From the NCBI GenBank assembly GCA_943788495.1, contig CALSQO010000001.1, positions 1 to 64,000 on the forward strand: 64,000 nt of DNA, in the 5' to 3' direction. Source of the stretch: UA16 sp905478895 (GTDB lineage Bacteria; Bacteroidota; Bacteroidia; Flavobacteriales_D; Sanyastnellaceae). Of the stretch, positions 16,743-26,355 are shown piece by piece (the first letter of the stretch is position 1; every line of letters starts with the position of its first letter). Made by a program: the position numbers and the translations under genes. A model generated the notes under the pieces. That model searched no databases. It was given only the letters and a program-made list of their open reading frames with translations, and was not told the origin of the DNA.

Positions 16743-19700
16743 TCAACGCCACGGCATTATGTGAATTGGACGTAAAAATTTATACACGTCTTGGGATTCG
16801 TGCTGCTCAAAATGGGCCGTGATCCAATACGAGCCGGGTGGAGGAATTCGTGTCCCTACGAATCCATCCCACTTTACCGTTTGGTCCTCTTCTTGGGAAA
16901 CCCAAATGGGATCATCTGTGAGCATTGAAATTATAAGCCCGGTGGCATTGTGGAGGGTTAAGTGTGCTTTCCAGGCACCTGCTCCGGGCGCCCGTAACAA
17001 AACTTGGATCGGCTCAATTGCCCCGCTGGCGGCGAACCTCCACGTATCGTTCAAAACAACCAAGGAGTTTAGCGCTTGATCTGCTCCGAATTGATGTTTC
17101 TGCCAACTGTTCCATTTTCCAGGAGTCGCCCCGAGTTCATCCAAGGAAGATTCCCATTGACGGGGAGGCGAAATGCATTCGGTTTCCAGTGAAAAAGGTG
17201 CGCCAACTCGTTCCAATGAACGCAAATGATGCCAGTCGTTCCAGGGTGATTCGAGATCGGGGTGGAGGTGGATGCTATCGATTCGAGCGCCTGACCGCGC
17301 CAATTGTACTTCTCGGTTTCCCCACAGGCTCGGCAAATTGCAAGGAATGATTCGTCCTTGCTGCTGCATCCACCGGCTCGGACATCGGCTGAATGCAACC
17401 GGGGTGTCCTTTGGAATGAGCCATCGGATTTCGGTCGTCAGGGGCAGCCAATCAATCGGGTTGGGGCTTGTCGCAGTTGTCAATTGAAGTCCATCCGTCC
17501 TGAGCCAAGGGTGCACATGGTGTTTGATTTCAATGAAAGGCTCTGGACCATCGAGCTTCAATTGTTGCACCTCATTCAATGAAAAGTCGCATTCCAACTC
17601 GTCGACTACGAATGGACTGGAGGGACAGATGGAGGCAATGGATAAAGCTCCTTCCGCCCAATGCAGTTGGGCGATGCTGTCCTCCAATGCATCGAATTGG
17701 GAAGGTCCCTTCCAGAGCTGCTCGGCATCCAGGCCGTCGGCCCAACCTCCGAGGTCTTCCGGATCCACAGCAGTCCATATTGTCGACTCAATTTCAACAG
17801 GACCGTTGAATAAAACAACCCATTGGTTTTCTGAAATACCGCACAGGATGGGCACTGCATTGACCGTTACCGGTTCTTCAGCCAGATCGCTGATGCCTGG
17901 AGAACAACCACGAGAATCCATGCTGCTGTTCCAGTTGAACGCACCGTGCAATCCGGGAATGAGATCCAAACGAACGAGGCTTTTTCCGCTCCCTTCATTT
18001 TTCCGTTCGCGGTGCCAACAATTGGAATAATGTACTTCATCAATCAAGGTTCCATTGGCCGCACGAATGGCCACAAGCCCAGTACTATTAGGCAAATCGA
18101 TTTCGTAAAAACAATGCCGTGCTCCCGGTGCCAAGGTGATGCGGTGGAGGGGAGAGGAGCCATTGCATTGGAGCCCCCCCAATTCGAGGGTGTCCGTTTC
18201 GTGTACATTCGTTACCTCAACGAAAGAGCCCCACACATCAGTCATGCCATTGGGATCATGTGCAATTTCAGTAATTAGCAAATCCTGAAAAGCTGGAAAG
18301 CGATGAGGTTCCAATTGAATCGTCCACGCGGAGACGGGCAGTGCCGAAGGAACGCAGGGCATAATACCTGTCACGTCAAATGCAACCTTCCCATTTGAAA
18401 GTTGCGAATCAATTTGCCAAGCCAGCGTTTTGTGGTCTTCATTCATCAAGGTCAAGTGACCGGCATTGATTCCGCGGAGATGGAACGGAGCTTGCGGGTC
18501 GAGTGGTTGATTGAACGTGAGCAATCCTCTCGTTTCCCCAGTTGGAGTGATTGCCACCAATTCCAGGGGGAGGGTTTCTGAAATTGGGGTGTTTTCCTGG
18601 GGCGAAGAAGCGCCCGGAGTGCTTCCGAGCGGATGAAGCGATGGCTCCCAATTGCTTGGGCCATTGCACGCGTCCCAATTTCTAACTTGCAAGGAGACTC
18701 CCCCATCGGTCAACCCCGCCATCCAATCGGAGCTGTATTGCACTTGATCGGCGATGGATCCATCCTCGCCCAGCAACATCAGGGATTCCCCTGCATTGTT
18801 CAACCCTGGCCAAGGAATTCCTTCGGCCTGCAGCGTGGAATCGCCGGCAATGCTCACGTCACTCCCACTGACAATGACACGTTTTCCCGGCGCCAAAATC
18901 CCATCCCAACCAAATTGAGGGATCAGATTGGACTGGGTTTCGGAACTGCCGTCCAGAAGAATGAAATCTTGGATGGAATAATGTGACTCCGAGCGGTTGA
19001 TGATTTCCAGCCACTCCTCTTCGGGCAAACCAAGAGACGGCGAAGGATCAAACATGATTTCTGTGAATTGCACCGCATGTGGCTCGATGCCTTCGGATGA
19101 AGTGCGCAGCACTTCAATGGCCCCCTGGATTCCTTCGATTCCATGAGCATCCTGGATTCCGTGCAAGGACAACTGACGCACTTGACCAATGGGCCAATGC
19201 CCTGGGAAGATTCCAATCCGTTTATTGCTCTCAGGGCTTTCTGCAATGAAAAAAAGGGAATCGCCATTGTTCCAGGTGCCAAATCCAGTGGAGCTGGACA
19301 GGGGTTCGTTGAACTGCAATTCAAGGGCGTGGGTGCCGAGCCAATGGTAGTCGACACATACCGGAGGGATGGTGTCAGGCACATGGGGAGATAATGAAGC
19401 GACTTCAATGCGAAAGTCATTGACGTGGCTTGCGGTAAATTTTGCGCTAAAACCAATGCAATCAGGCACTAAACCAGCACTTCCTTCCATGGCATGTGTC
19501 CACTCTAACGGCTCTGAAGAAGCGCTCCATTGAAGGAATGTGGAGTCTGACGCAGGATGCTGGTTCCACATCATCCAGTGGTCGATTTGTCCCGCCAACA
19601 TCGGTGAAGGAGCGGCCGCGATTTGTCCGTGGCTTTCGCCCACCTCGGTGTTCATCCAGCGCAAGGAATCCGCGCTTCCGCTCTCGCCGAGGTGCAGAAA

Positions 19701-20105
19701 GTTGCCCGGATCAACGGCTAAAATGGCAGAGTCGGTTTGCCAGCTGGAAACTGAAAATGGTGGTATGTTGGCTTCGCTCCATTCAAGATTGGATCGAGGG
19801 ATCAAGTGCACCCGGCTGAAATTCTGCGCGGAGCCAGCGAATTGCTGTGACCAGTGAAACATGATTGTACGACCTGCGGAATCCGCAATGCTATCCACAG
19901 GGCAAAAGCAAATCCAGGACTCACCGGGTTCTTGGGTGTTGAGTTGCCATCCGCTGTTGGAGGGAATCCAATCGTCCTCATGCATGTGGATTTCCCAGAA
20001 ATCAGGTGATTGGCCCGGCGAATGCCCCACCGCGCCAAACAAAAATGGAACCAGCAGAAAATGCAGTTTTTCATTCCAATTCAGCCGCCTCAAATCCTTC
20101 TTCAT
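16743..20105 (-). CDS. Large secreted lamin-tail-domain protein
   Basis: An exported protein of 1120 residues. The N-terminus is basic then hydrophobic (LHFLLVPFLFGAVG), a signal peptide. Three lamin-tail-like modules are visible: about 345-500 (QFTEIMFDPSPS, EEWLEIINRS, STPGASS), about 605-735 (LLITEIAHDPNG, SFVEVTN, SRGCSPG) and a weaker third about 900-995 (RSLERVG, LGATPGKWNS). Between them lie Ig-like segments with the repeated pattern LELQFNEPL, LLTFNQPL and VVLFNGPV. The last 110 residues look like a FlgD-type Ig domain (VKWDG, PPGSYWI). No catalytic motif is seen. Such proteins are probably surface or matrix components; I see no typical type IX C-terminal signal. The start is the ATG at 20105; two TTG codons precede it. 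Confidence 0.88.
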   Translation of the reverse strand: MKKDLRRLNWNEKLHFLLVPFLFGAVGHSPGQSPDFWEIHMHEDDWIPSNSGWQLNTQEPGESWICFCPVDSIADSAGRTIMFHWSQQFAGSAQNFSRVHLIPRSNLEWSEANIPPFSVSSWQTDSAILAVDPGNFLHLGESGSADSLRWMNTEVGESHGQIAAAPSPMLAGQIDHWMMWNQHPASDSTFLQWSASSEPLEWTHAMEGSAGLVPDCIGFSAKFTASHVNDFRIEVASLSPHVPDTIPPVCVDYHWLGTHALELQFNEPLSSSTGFGTWNNGDSLFFIAESPESNKRIGIFPGHWPIGQVRQLSLHGIQDAHGIEGIQGAIEVLRTSSEGIEPHAVQFTEIMFDPSPSLGLPEEEWLEIINRSESHYSIQDFILLDGSSETQSNLIPQFGWDGILAPGKRVIVSGSDVSIAGDSTLQAEGIPWPGLNNAGESLMLLGEDGSIADQVQYSSDWMAGLTDGGVSLQVRNWDACNGPSNWEPSLHPLGSTPGASSPQENTPISETLPLELVAITPTGETRGLLTFNQPLDPQAPFHLRGINAGHLTLMNEDHKTLAWQIDSQLSNGKVAFDVTGIMPCVPSALPVSAWTIQLEPHRFPAFQDLLITEIAHDPNGMTDVWGSFVEVTNVHETDTLELGGLQCNGSSPLHRITLAPGARHCFYEIDLPNSTGLVAIRAANGTLIDEVHYSNCWHRERKNEGSGKSLVRLDLIPGLHGAFNWNSSMDSRGCSPGISDLAEEPVTVNAVPILCGISENQWVVLFNGPVEIESTIWTAVDPEDLGGWADGLDAEQLWKGPSQFDALEDSIAQLHWAEGALSIASICPSSPFVVDELECDFSLNEVQQLKLDGPEPFIEIKHHVHPWLRTDGLQLTTATSPNPIDWLPLTTEIRWLIPKDTPVAFSRCPSRWMQQQGRIIPCNLPSLWGNREVQLARSGARIDSIHLHPDLESPWNDWHHLRSLERVGAPFSLETECISPPRQWESSLDELGATPGKWNSWQKHQFGADQALNSLVVLNDTWRFAASGAIEPIQVLLRAPGAGAWKAHLTLHNATGLIISMLTDDPIWVSQEEDQTVKWDGFVGTRIPPPGSYWITAHFEQHESQDVYKFLRPIHIMPWR

Positions 20106-20196
20106 CAACAAGGCAAACCTCGAAAAAAAGTTGGAGTTTTACACCATCGTTCGTGAACCACACGGCGGCATTTAAAAATTAGTTCAGCGCATAAAA

Positions 20197-21204
20197 ATGG
20201 ATGAAGGTTTGAAAGTATGCATCGTCGGAGCGACAGGATTGGTAGGAAGAACCATGCTTCAAGTTTTGGAAGAACATGCCTTCCCGGTCAGCGAATTGTT
20301 GCCGGTGGGAAGTGAGCGCAGCATTGGCACAGATGTTTATTTCAAGGGTGAGGCGTTGGAGGTGCTTTCGATGGAATCGGCTCTAGCGAAAATGCCGCAA
20401 GTGGCTCTTTTCAGTGCAGGGGGCTCGGTCAGCGAAGAATGGGCTCCGCGATTTGCCGAGGCTGGGACCACGGTCATCGACAACAGCAGCGCTTGGCGAA
20501 TGAACGGGGATTGTCCGCTGGTTGTGCCGGAAGTCAATGGCCACGCCATCCAATCGCATCACCGGATCATCGCCAATCCGAATTGCACGACCATGCAACT
20601 GGTGATGGCACTGAAGCCGCTCCATGACCTTTTCCAAATCAAGCGTGGCATTGTGAGCACCTACCAAAGTGTAACGGGCACTGGCAAGGCAGCCATCGTG
20701 CAGTTGGAGGAAGAACGAAGAGGTGATGTGCCAAGTGCACCGGTTTATCCGCATTCCATAGACATGAATTGCCTTCCCCATTGTGATGTTTTTGTTGAAG
20801 ACGGATTTACCCGGGAGGAAATGAAGGTTTGGCACGAAACCCAGAAAATTCTCGGAGATGATTCCGTGTCTGTGACGTGCACTGCCGTTCGCGTGCCGGT
20901 CCAAGGCGGTCATAGCGAAAGCGTTTACCTCGAATTCGAGCGTGACTTTGACTTGGGCCAAGTCCGTGCGGCGTTATCAAACTTCCCGGGTGTTGTGGTG
21001 GTAGACAATCCGGAGTCCAATTCCTATCCGATGCCGCTGACCGCGCATGGCAGCGATGATGTTTTTGTCGGGCGCATCCGACGCGACTTGGCGCATCCGA
21101 AAGGGCTTCATTTGTGGGTAGTGGCTGACAACTTGAGGAAAGGAGCTGCCACTAATACGGTTCAGATTGCGCGGTACCTATTCGATCGCGGTCGCTGGTC
21201 GTGA
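20197..21204 (+). CDS. asd: Aspartate-semialdehyde dehydrogenase
   Basis: Reduces aspartyl phosphate to the semialdehyde, the branch point to lysine/diaminopimelate, methionine and threonine. The NADP-binding loop GATGLVGRTMLQVL starts near residue 11. The catalytic cysteine is Cys130 in NPNCTTMQ, and VSTYQSVTGTGKAA and the acid/base His region QGGHSES follow. The 335 residues match the family. The gene stands alone on the plus strand between the divergent lamin-tail gene and the TonB receptor; the ATG at 20197 directly follows an A-rich stretch. Confidence 0.97.
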   Translation: MDEGLKVCIVGATGLVGRTMLQVLEEHAFPVSELLPVGSERSIGTDVYFKGEALEVLSMESALAKMPQVALFSAGGSVSEEWAPRFAEAGTTVIDNSSAWRMNGDCPLVVPEVNGHAIQSHHRIIANPNCTTMQLVMALKPLHDLFQIKRGIVSTYQSVTGTGKAAIVQLEEERRGDVPSAPVYPHSIDMNCLPHCDVFVEDGFTREEMKVWHETQKILGDDSVSVTCTAVRVPVQGGHSESVYLEFERDFDLGQVRAALSNFPGVVVVDNPESNSYPMPLTAHGSDDVFVGRIRRDLAHPKGLHLWVVADNLRKGAATNTVQIARYLFDRGRWS

Positions 21205-21212
21205 GCCGTGAT

Positions 21213-21241
21213 TTTGTACTTGCTGGTTTCGGGTTAAATTG
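21213..21241 (+). promoter_or_regulatory. Candidate promoter of the TonB-dependent receptor
   Basis: TTTG (21213-21216), an 18-base spacer and TAAATTG (21235-21241) approximate the TTTG/TAnnTTTG consensus. It would start transcription about 45 bases before the ATG at 21293. It also covers the TTG at 21239, which argues against that codon as a start. Confidence 0.35.
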
Positions 21242-21292
21242 CGCTCAATTCGCGTCACACCGCGGCTGGATTCACACTTCAATCAAGTTCAA

Positions 21293-24181
21293 ATGAATGC
21301 ACAAAACCTCCTATCAATGCGTCGATTTCTGGTGACGCTCGGACTTCTTTTGTTTGCGATTGCAGGGCAAGCACAAACCCAAGTTTACGGAACAGTGTTG
21401 GACGCCGAGAATGGAGAACCGCTTATTGGCGCTTCGGTATACTTGGAAGAATACAGCATGGGTTCGGTTACCGATTTTGATGGTCGGTTTCGTTTTGTTA
21501 CTCGCCAGACGGGGGAAGCCCACGTGGTTGCGAGCATGATTGGGTATACCAATAGCCGGAATTACATCCAGTTGCCCGCCCGCCAGGGAGGTCGCAATAT
21601 CGGAATGGCGGCCATGGATATGGGAGTGCTTCGCTTGGCGGCCTCCACGATAGGATTGAATGAGGCCAATGTGATTGCTTCGGTGGCCATTGACCGGGAA
21701 ACGCCGGTGGCGGTCTCCACGCTGGATGCGCGCACCATACAGGAGCAGTTGGGCGACAAAGAATTGGTCGAAACACTGAACATTACGCCGGGGGTATATG
21801 CGACGAAGAGCGGTGGTGGATTTGGAGATAGTCGCATCAATATTCGAGGTTTCGATCAGCGGAATGTAGCAGTGCTCATCAACGGCATTCCCGTCAATGA
21901 CATGGAAAATGGTTGGGTTTACTGGTCCAATTGGGCGGGTTTGGGTGATGCCGTGAATACCATGCAGGTGCAGCGTGGCCTTGGTGCTTCAAAGTTGGCC
22001 ATCAATTCGGTGGGAGGAACCTTGAACATTATCACGAAAGCCACAGACATGAAAAAGGGTGGCAGCCTGCTGCAAAGCGTTACCGATTATGGACGCTACA
22101 AATCCATGCTGTCCCTGAGCTCAGGCGTGATGAAGAATGGTTGGGCAGTCAGTGCTGTTGGCAGCCGCACAATGGGCAATGCATATGTAGATGCCGCTTT
22201 CATCGATGCGTGGAGTTATTTCCTCACCGCCGCCAAAGACTTTGGAGCGCATCGCCTGGTTTTGACAGCCATTGGCGCTCCACAAACCCACGGACAACGT
22301 CGAGGTCAGTTGAGTGTGGATCGGTTCAATGACCTCAACTCACTGGGATACGAAGCACACCGATGGAACGATGACTGGGGTTATTTGAACCGCGGCGGAG
22401 CCACGGAGGAAGTGCTGAATTCCCGTGTCAATGGCTACCACAAACCCCAGTTCGCCTTGAACCATTATTGGCAGTTGAGCGAACGATCGCACTTGGCGTC
22501 TAGTTATTACGTGAGTGTGGGGCAAGGATACGGTTCACGTTACGATGGAACGAGTTCGCCACGCCTCAGCGAAACGTACGAGGATGCCGATGGTATGACC
22601 CGGACGGTGAAGACGAATCTCAATTGGGATTACCTCTGGGACTCGAATGAGAACAACACGCAGCCGGTCACGTATGCGGCCAATCAGATTGGTTATGACG
22701 CGTCGGCCCAAGCTTGGTTGGACACGGTACACATGTTTGGCGACCCCATTGTCGTTGAAGGAGACACGGTGGTGGGTGGCCGAAGCCGAAGCGTAATTGA
22801 GAATGCGCACAACGAACATTTTTGGACGGGCGTATTGTCCACGTTGCACCACGAAGTCAATGACCGCGTCAACCTCATGGTTGGCGTCGATGCGCGTTAT
22901 TACAGCGGTAAGCACTTCACACGAGTCAATAATTTGCTCGGGGGAGACTTCTATTTGCAATCTTTCAGCAGTTCGGACGGATATGGCATCAATCCAGACT
23001 ATGAGCTCATGGCGCAGCCGGGGGATAAAGTCGATTATGATGACATAGGGTTGGTCCGATACGCGGGTGGGTTTGCACAAGCGGAATACAAAGATGACCG
23101 GTTCAGCTTGTTTGCAGCGGGAACGGTGAGTTTCACGGGTTACCGCAGAATCGATCCCTACAAGTATTTCCGTTATGCAGAGACGGGCGTACAGGAAGTT
23201 ACAGAATTGAATGAAGCTACCGGTAACATTGAAACCACCGAGCAATTTGTTTACGGTGAAAAGTCGCTCAAGGCAAGCAGCGTTGGTTACAATGCAAAGG
23301 CAGGAGGCAGTGTGCGGCTCGGAGAGACCAGCCACATTTACGTGAATGGTGGCGTGTATTCACGAGCGCCCTTCATTCGATATGTATTCACGAATTATTC
23401 CAATGTTTTGAGCAATGACCGCTTGACCAATGAAAAGGTGGCTGCTTTTGAAGCAGGGTATCGTTTTCGCTGGCGCGGAATTTCACTGGATGTCAATGCT
23501 TACCACACCCAATGGCGGGACAAGAGCATCATGAGCAGCCCTCTTTTGCGACCCGACGGCACGGAATACCGCGCCTTCATCACCGGTTTGGTTCAAACCC
23601 ACGAAGGAATTGAATTGGAGTTGAAAACGCGGCCTCTACCAAAGCTGGAAATTGGAGGAATGGCGTCCTTTGGCGATTGGCGCTGGGACAACGATGTCAA
23701 CGCCGAAATCACCGCGGAGGAAGGGGGAGAGGTTTTGGAAACGCTTTACATCTATTCCGCGGGCCTCAAAGTCAGTGATGCGCCGCAGTCTCAGGTCGGC
23801 CTTCTAATGAACTACTCACCGACGAAGGGCCTTCGGGTCGGCGCCAACTATGTCCACAATTGGAATTTGTATGCGCGTTTTGAGGTCGATGCTGACCGTA
23901 CGAATCCTGACCGAGCAGGATTGCAACCCGTCATGCTTCCTGAATTTGGCTACCTCGACTTGCGCGCGAGTTATCGGTTCGAAACGGGTGGGTTGGGATG
24001 GATGGCCAGCCTGAATGTTCAAAATGCCTTGGACAACATCTACATCAGCGACGGTTTTGAGACGTTCGTAACCAACCCACAGACCGGGGTGAAAGAGCAG
24101 GGAACCGTTGAAAACGGAAAGTTAGAGGGCTATTGGGCTTACGGCCGAACCTTATCTGCCACGCTCAAGATGATGTTCTGA
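21293..24181 (+). CDS. TonB-dependent outer-membrane receptor
   Basis: A ligand-gated outer-membrane transporter of 962 residues. The signal peptide is within MRRFLVTLGLLLFAIAGQAQ. A carboxypeptidase-regulatory-like domain follows (VYGTVLDAENGEPLIGASVYL, TDFDGRF), typical of Bacteroidota receptors. The plug domain shows RINIRGFDQRNVAVLINGIPVNDMENGWVYWSNW and the rest is a barrel rich in alternating aromatic strands, ending in TLKMMF with a terminal aromatic residue. There is no SusD-type partner next to it, so it is not an evident polysaccharide-uptake pair; the substrate is unknown. The ATG at 21293 is chosen over an upstream TTG at 21239. Its stop abuts that of metG, with no bases between. 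Confidence 0.93.
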   Translation: MNAQNLLSMRRFLVTLGLLLFAIAGQAQTQVYGTVLDAENGEPLIGASVYLEEYSMGSVTDFDGRFRFVTRQTGEAHVVASMIGYTNSRNYIQLPARQGGRNIGMAAMDMGVLRLAASTIGLNEANVIASVAIDRETPVAVSTLDARTIQEQLGDKELVETLNITPGVYATKSGGGFGDSRINIRGFDQRNVAVLINGIPVNDMENGWVYWSNWAGLGDAVNTMQVQRGLGASKLAINSVGGTLNIITKATDMKKGGSLLQSVTDYGRYKSMLSLSSGVMKNGWAVSAVGSRTMGNAYVDAAFIDAWSYFLTAAKDFGAHRLVLTAIGAPQTHGQRRGQLSVDRFNDLNSLGYEAHRWNDDWGYLNRGGATEEVLNSRVNGYHKPQFALNHYWQLSERSHLASSYYVSVGQGYGSRYDGTSSPRLSETYEDADGMTRTVKTNLNWDYLWDSNENNTQPVTYAANQIGYDASAQAWLDTVHMFGDPIVVEGDTVVGGRSRSVIENAHNEHFWTGVLSTLHHEVNDRVNLMVGVDARYYSGKHFTRVNNLLGGDFYLQSFSSSDGYGINPDYELMAQPGDKVDYDDIGLVRYAGGFAQAEYKDDRFSLFAAGTVSFTGYRRIDPYKYFRYAETGVQEVTELNEATGNIETTEQFVYGEKSLKASSVGYNAKAGGSVRLGETSHIYVNGGVYSRAPFIRYVFTNYSNVLSNDRLTNEKVAAFEAGYRFRWRGISLDVNAYHTQWRDKSIMSSPLLRPDGTEYRAFITGLVQTHEGIELELKTRPLPKLEIGGMASFGDWRWDNDVNAEITAEEGGEVLETLYIYSAGLKVSDAPQSQVGLLMNYSPTKGLRVGANYVHNWNLYARFEVDADRTNPDRAGLQPVMLPEFGYLDLRASYRFETGGLGWMASLNVQNALDNIYISDGFETFVTNPQTGVKEQGTVENGKLEGYWAYGRTLSATLKMMF

Positions 24182-26275
24182 TCACCGGATGGTGTCACCT
24201 GCAGCGGTGCCCTCCTCAGGGGTCACGAAGCGCAATGAACCATCGGCTGATTCCGCCATTAACACCATTCCTTGGCTTTCTACGCCACGGATTTTGCGCG
24301 GTGCCAGGTTGGCCAATAACGTGACCCGGCGACCGACGACATCCTCTGGCTCGAAATGCTCTGCGATTCCGCTCAATACCGTCCGCTCATCCAATCCCGT
24401 ACGGATGGTCAATTGCAGCAATTTGTCGGCTTTCGGGACCCGCTCGCATGCAATTACTTCGCCGACCCGGAGGTCCATTTTTTGGAAATCATCAAAAGTC
24501 ATCATGGGCTTAAGGGGTTCGCAAGTCGAAGCAGGTGCTGCGCTTGCTTGTGCAGATTTTAATTTTTCAACTTGAGCGTCCACGGTGGATTGTTCCACTT
24601 TTTCGAACAGGATGGGCAAATCACCCAATCGCTCACCCGGCTGCATCATGGTGCCGCTGGCTTGCTCCCATTGGGCGTTCGAAATCCCAAATGCAGCTTG
24701 CATTTTTTGCGCGGTTTGTGGAATGAAGGGCTCCAACAATACCGAGCAATTTGCCGCAACTTGGATGCAGGTGTTGAGGATGACTGCCGTGCGTGCCTCA
24801 TCTGTTTTCTTGATCTTCCACGGCTCTTGCTCTGTCATGTATTTATTGCCCAAACGTGCTACACCCATGGCGGCTTGCAAGGCATCGCGGAAACGGTTGC
24901 GCCGAATCAATTCAGCGACTTCGCCTGGAGCGGATTCCAACGCTTGAACGATAGCGTCCTCGTCGGTAGTCCATTTCGTGCGGTCTATTTCAGGCACTGC
25001 AGAATCGTAATACTTCCGGGTCAAGACGATGACGCGATTGATGAAGTTTCCGAGTACATCGGCTAGCTCATTGTTCACCCGCTCGCGGTAATCGGACCAC
25101 GTGAATTCGCTGTCCTTCTGCTCGGGCATGATGCTCGCAAGAACATACCGCAATTCGTCGCTTTTGCCAGGAAATTCTTCGAGGTAATCTTTCACCCAAA
25201 CCGCCCAATTGCGGGATGTTGAAATTTTATCCCCTTCCAAATTCATGAATGCATTGGCCGGCACATTGGTCGGAAGGTTGAATGCCCCGTGTTCTTTCAA
25301 TAGAATGGGGAAGATCAAACAGTGAAAAACGATGTTGTCCTTTCCGATGAAGTGAATCAATTCGGCATCGTCAGACTGCCACCAATCTTGCCAATTTTGT
25401 CCAGTATTGGCCGCCCACTCCATCGTGGAAGTGATGTATCCTATTGGGGCATCAAGCCAAACGTAGAGCACTTTTCCATCGGCACCTTCGACGGGCACGG
25501 GTACGCCCCAGTCCAGGTCACGGGTCATGGCTCTGCTCTGCAGTCCTCCATCGATCCAGCTCCGGCATTGGCCAGTGACGTGTGATTTCCAGCTGCGCGC
25601 ATCGTGGTGCGCTGCACCATTGAATTTTCCGTTGTCGATGTAATCTCGGAGCCAATCTTCGTGCCGTCCCATGGGCAAGTACCAAAGGGTGGTATCCTTC
25701 AAAATTGGTGTTGCGCCGCTTAAAGTTGAGGTGGGCTCGATCAAGTCCGTTGGCGATAAGGCGGAACCGCATTTTTCGCACTGGTCGCCATAGGCACCGG
25801 GCGATTCGCATTTGGGGCACGTGCCTGTGATGTAGCGATCGGCCAAAAATTGCGATGCTTCGGGGTCGAAAAACTGTGCGTCAGTTTTCACTTCAAAGCT
25901 TCCGGACTCCAGCAATTTCAAGAAAAAATCCTGAGCAACTTGATGGTGTTTTTCGCTCGAAGTGCGTGAATAATGGTCAAAAGCCATGCCGATGCCTGCA
26001 AATGCTTCTTGCATTTCGGTGTGGTACCGGTCGACAATTTCGCGGGGCGTGACACCGTCCTTCTTGGCCCGCAGCGTGATGGCGGCCCCATGCTCGTCGC
26101 TTCCGCAGACCCACAAAACTTCAGAACCTGCCATGCGTTCGAAGCGCGCTCGAATGTCACCGGGCAGGTATGCGCCGGCAATGTGTCCAATGTGGATGGG
26201 GCCATTGGCGTATGGCAAGGCCGAGGTCATCATCAATCGGCGGGGGTGGCGAAATGGGCGAGGCGTTGGAGTCAT
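24182..26275 (-). CDS. metG: Methionine--tRNA ligase
   Basis: Class I aminoacyl-tRNA synthetase of 697 residues. The HIGH signature is PIHIGH at 26-31. The zinc knuckle is CPKCESPGAYGDQCEKCGS, a four-cysteine form. The KMSKS loop is present in the degenerate form DKISTSRN. After the anticodon-binding helices, a C-terminal Trbp111-like tRNA-binding domain begins at FDDFQKMDLRVGEVIACERV and gives dimerisation, ending at NLAPRKIRGVESQGM. The start is the ATG at 26275; a TTG precedes it. The gene is divergent from the LD-carboxypeptidase and convergent with the TonB receptor. Confidence 0.98.
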   Translation of the reverse strand: MTPTPRPFRHPRRLMMTSALPYANGPIHIGHIAGAYLPGDIRARFERMAGSEVLWVCGSDEHGAAITLRAKKDGVTPREIVDRYHTEMQEAFAGIGMAFDHYSRTSSEKHHQVAQDFFLKLLESGSFEVKTDAQFFDPEASQFLADRYITGTCPKCESPGAYGDQCEKCGSALSPTDLIEPTSTLSGATPILKDTTLWYLPMGRHEDWLRDYIDNGKFNGAAHHDARSWKSHVTGQCRSWIDGGLQSRAMTRDLDWGVPVPVEGADGKVLYVWLDAPIGYITSTMEWAANTGQNWQDWWQSDDAELIHFIGKDNIVFHCLIFPILLKEHGAFNLPTNVPANAFMNLEGDKISTSRNWAVWVKDYLEEFPGKSDELRYVLASIMPEQKDSEFTWSDYRERVNNELADVLGNFINRVIVLTRKYYDSAVPEIDRTKWTTDEDAIVQALESAPGEVAELIRRNRFRDALQAAMGVARLGNKYMTEQEPWKIKKTDEARTAVILNTCIQVAANCSVLLEPFIPQTAQKMQAAFGISNAQWEQASGTMMQPGERLGDLPILFEKVEQSTVDAQVEKLKSAQASAAPASTCEPLKPMMTFDDFQKMDLRVGEVIACERVPKADKLLQLTIRTGLDERTVLSGIAEHFEPEDVVGRRVTLLANLAPRKIRGVESQGMVLMAESADGSLRFVTPEEGTAAGDTIR

Positions 26276-26355
26276 CAAAGGGGCGAAAAGAAGTGCGAAT
26301 TTCGGGCTTTTTCGCTATCCATTGCCATCTTGCCGCATCCCATTGCTCGGAAGAC

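Noticed and set aside
22535..23335. 266-codon open frame on the minus strand
   Set aside because: Antisense to the barrel of the TonB-dependent receptor with no recognisable domain.
21293..24181. Possible SusC of a polysaccharide utilisation locus
   Set aside because: No SusD-like, glycoside hydrolase or sensor gene is adjacent; the receptor stands between asd and metG.
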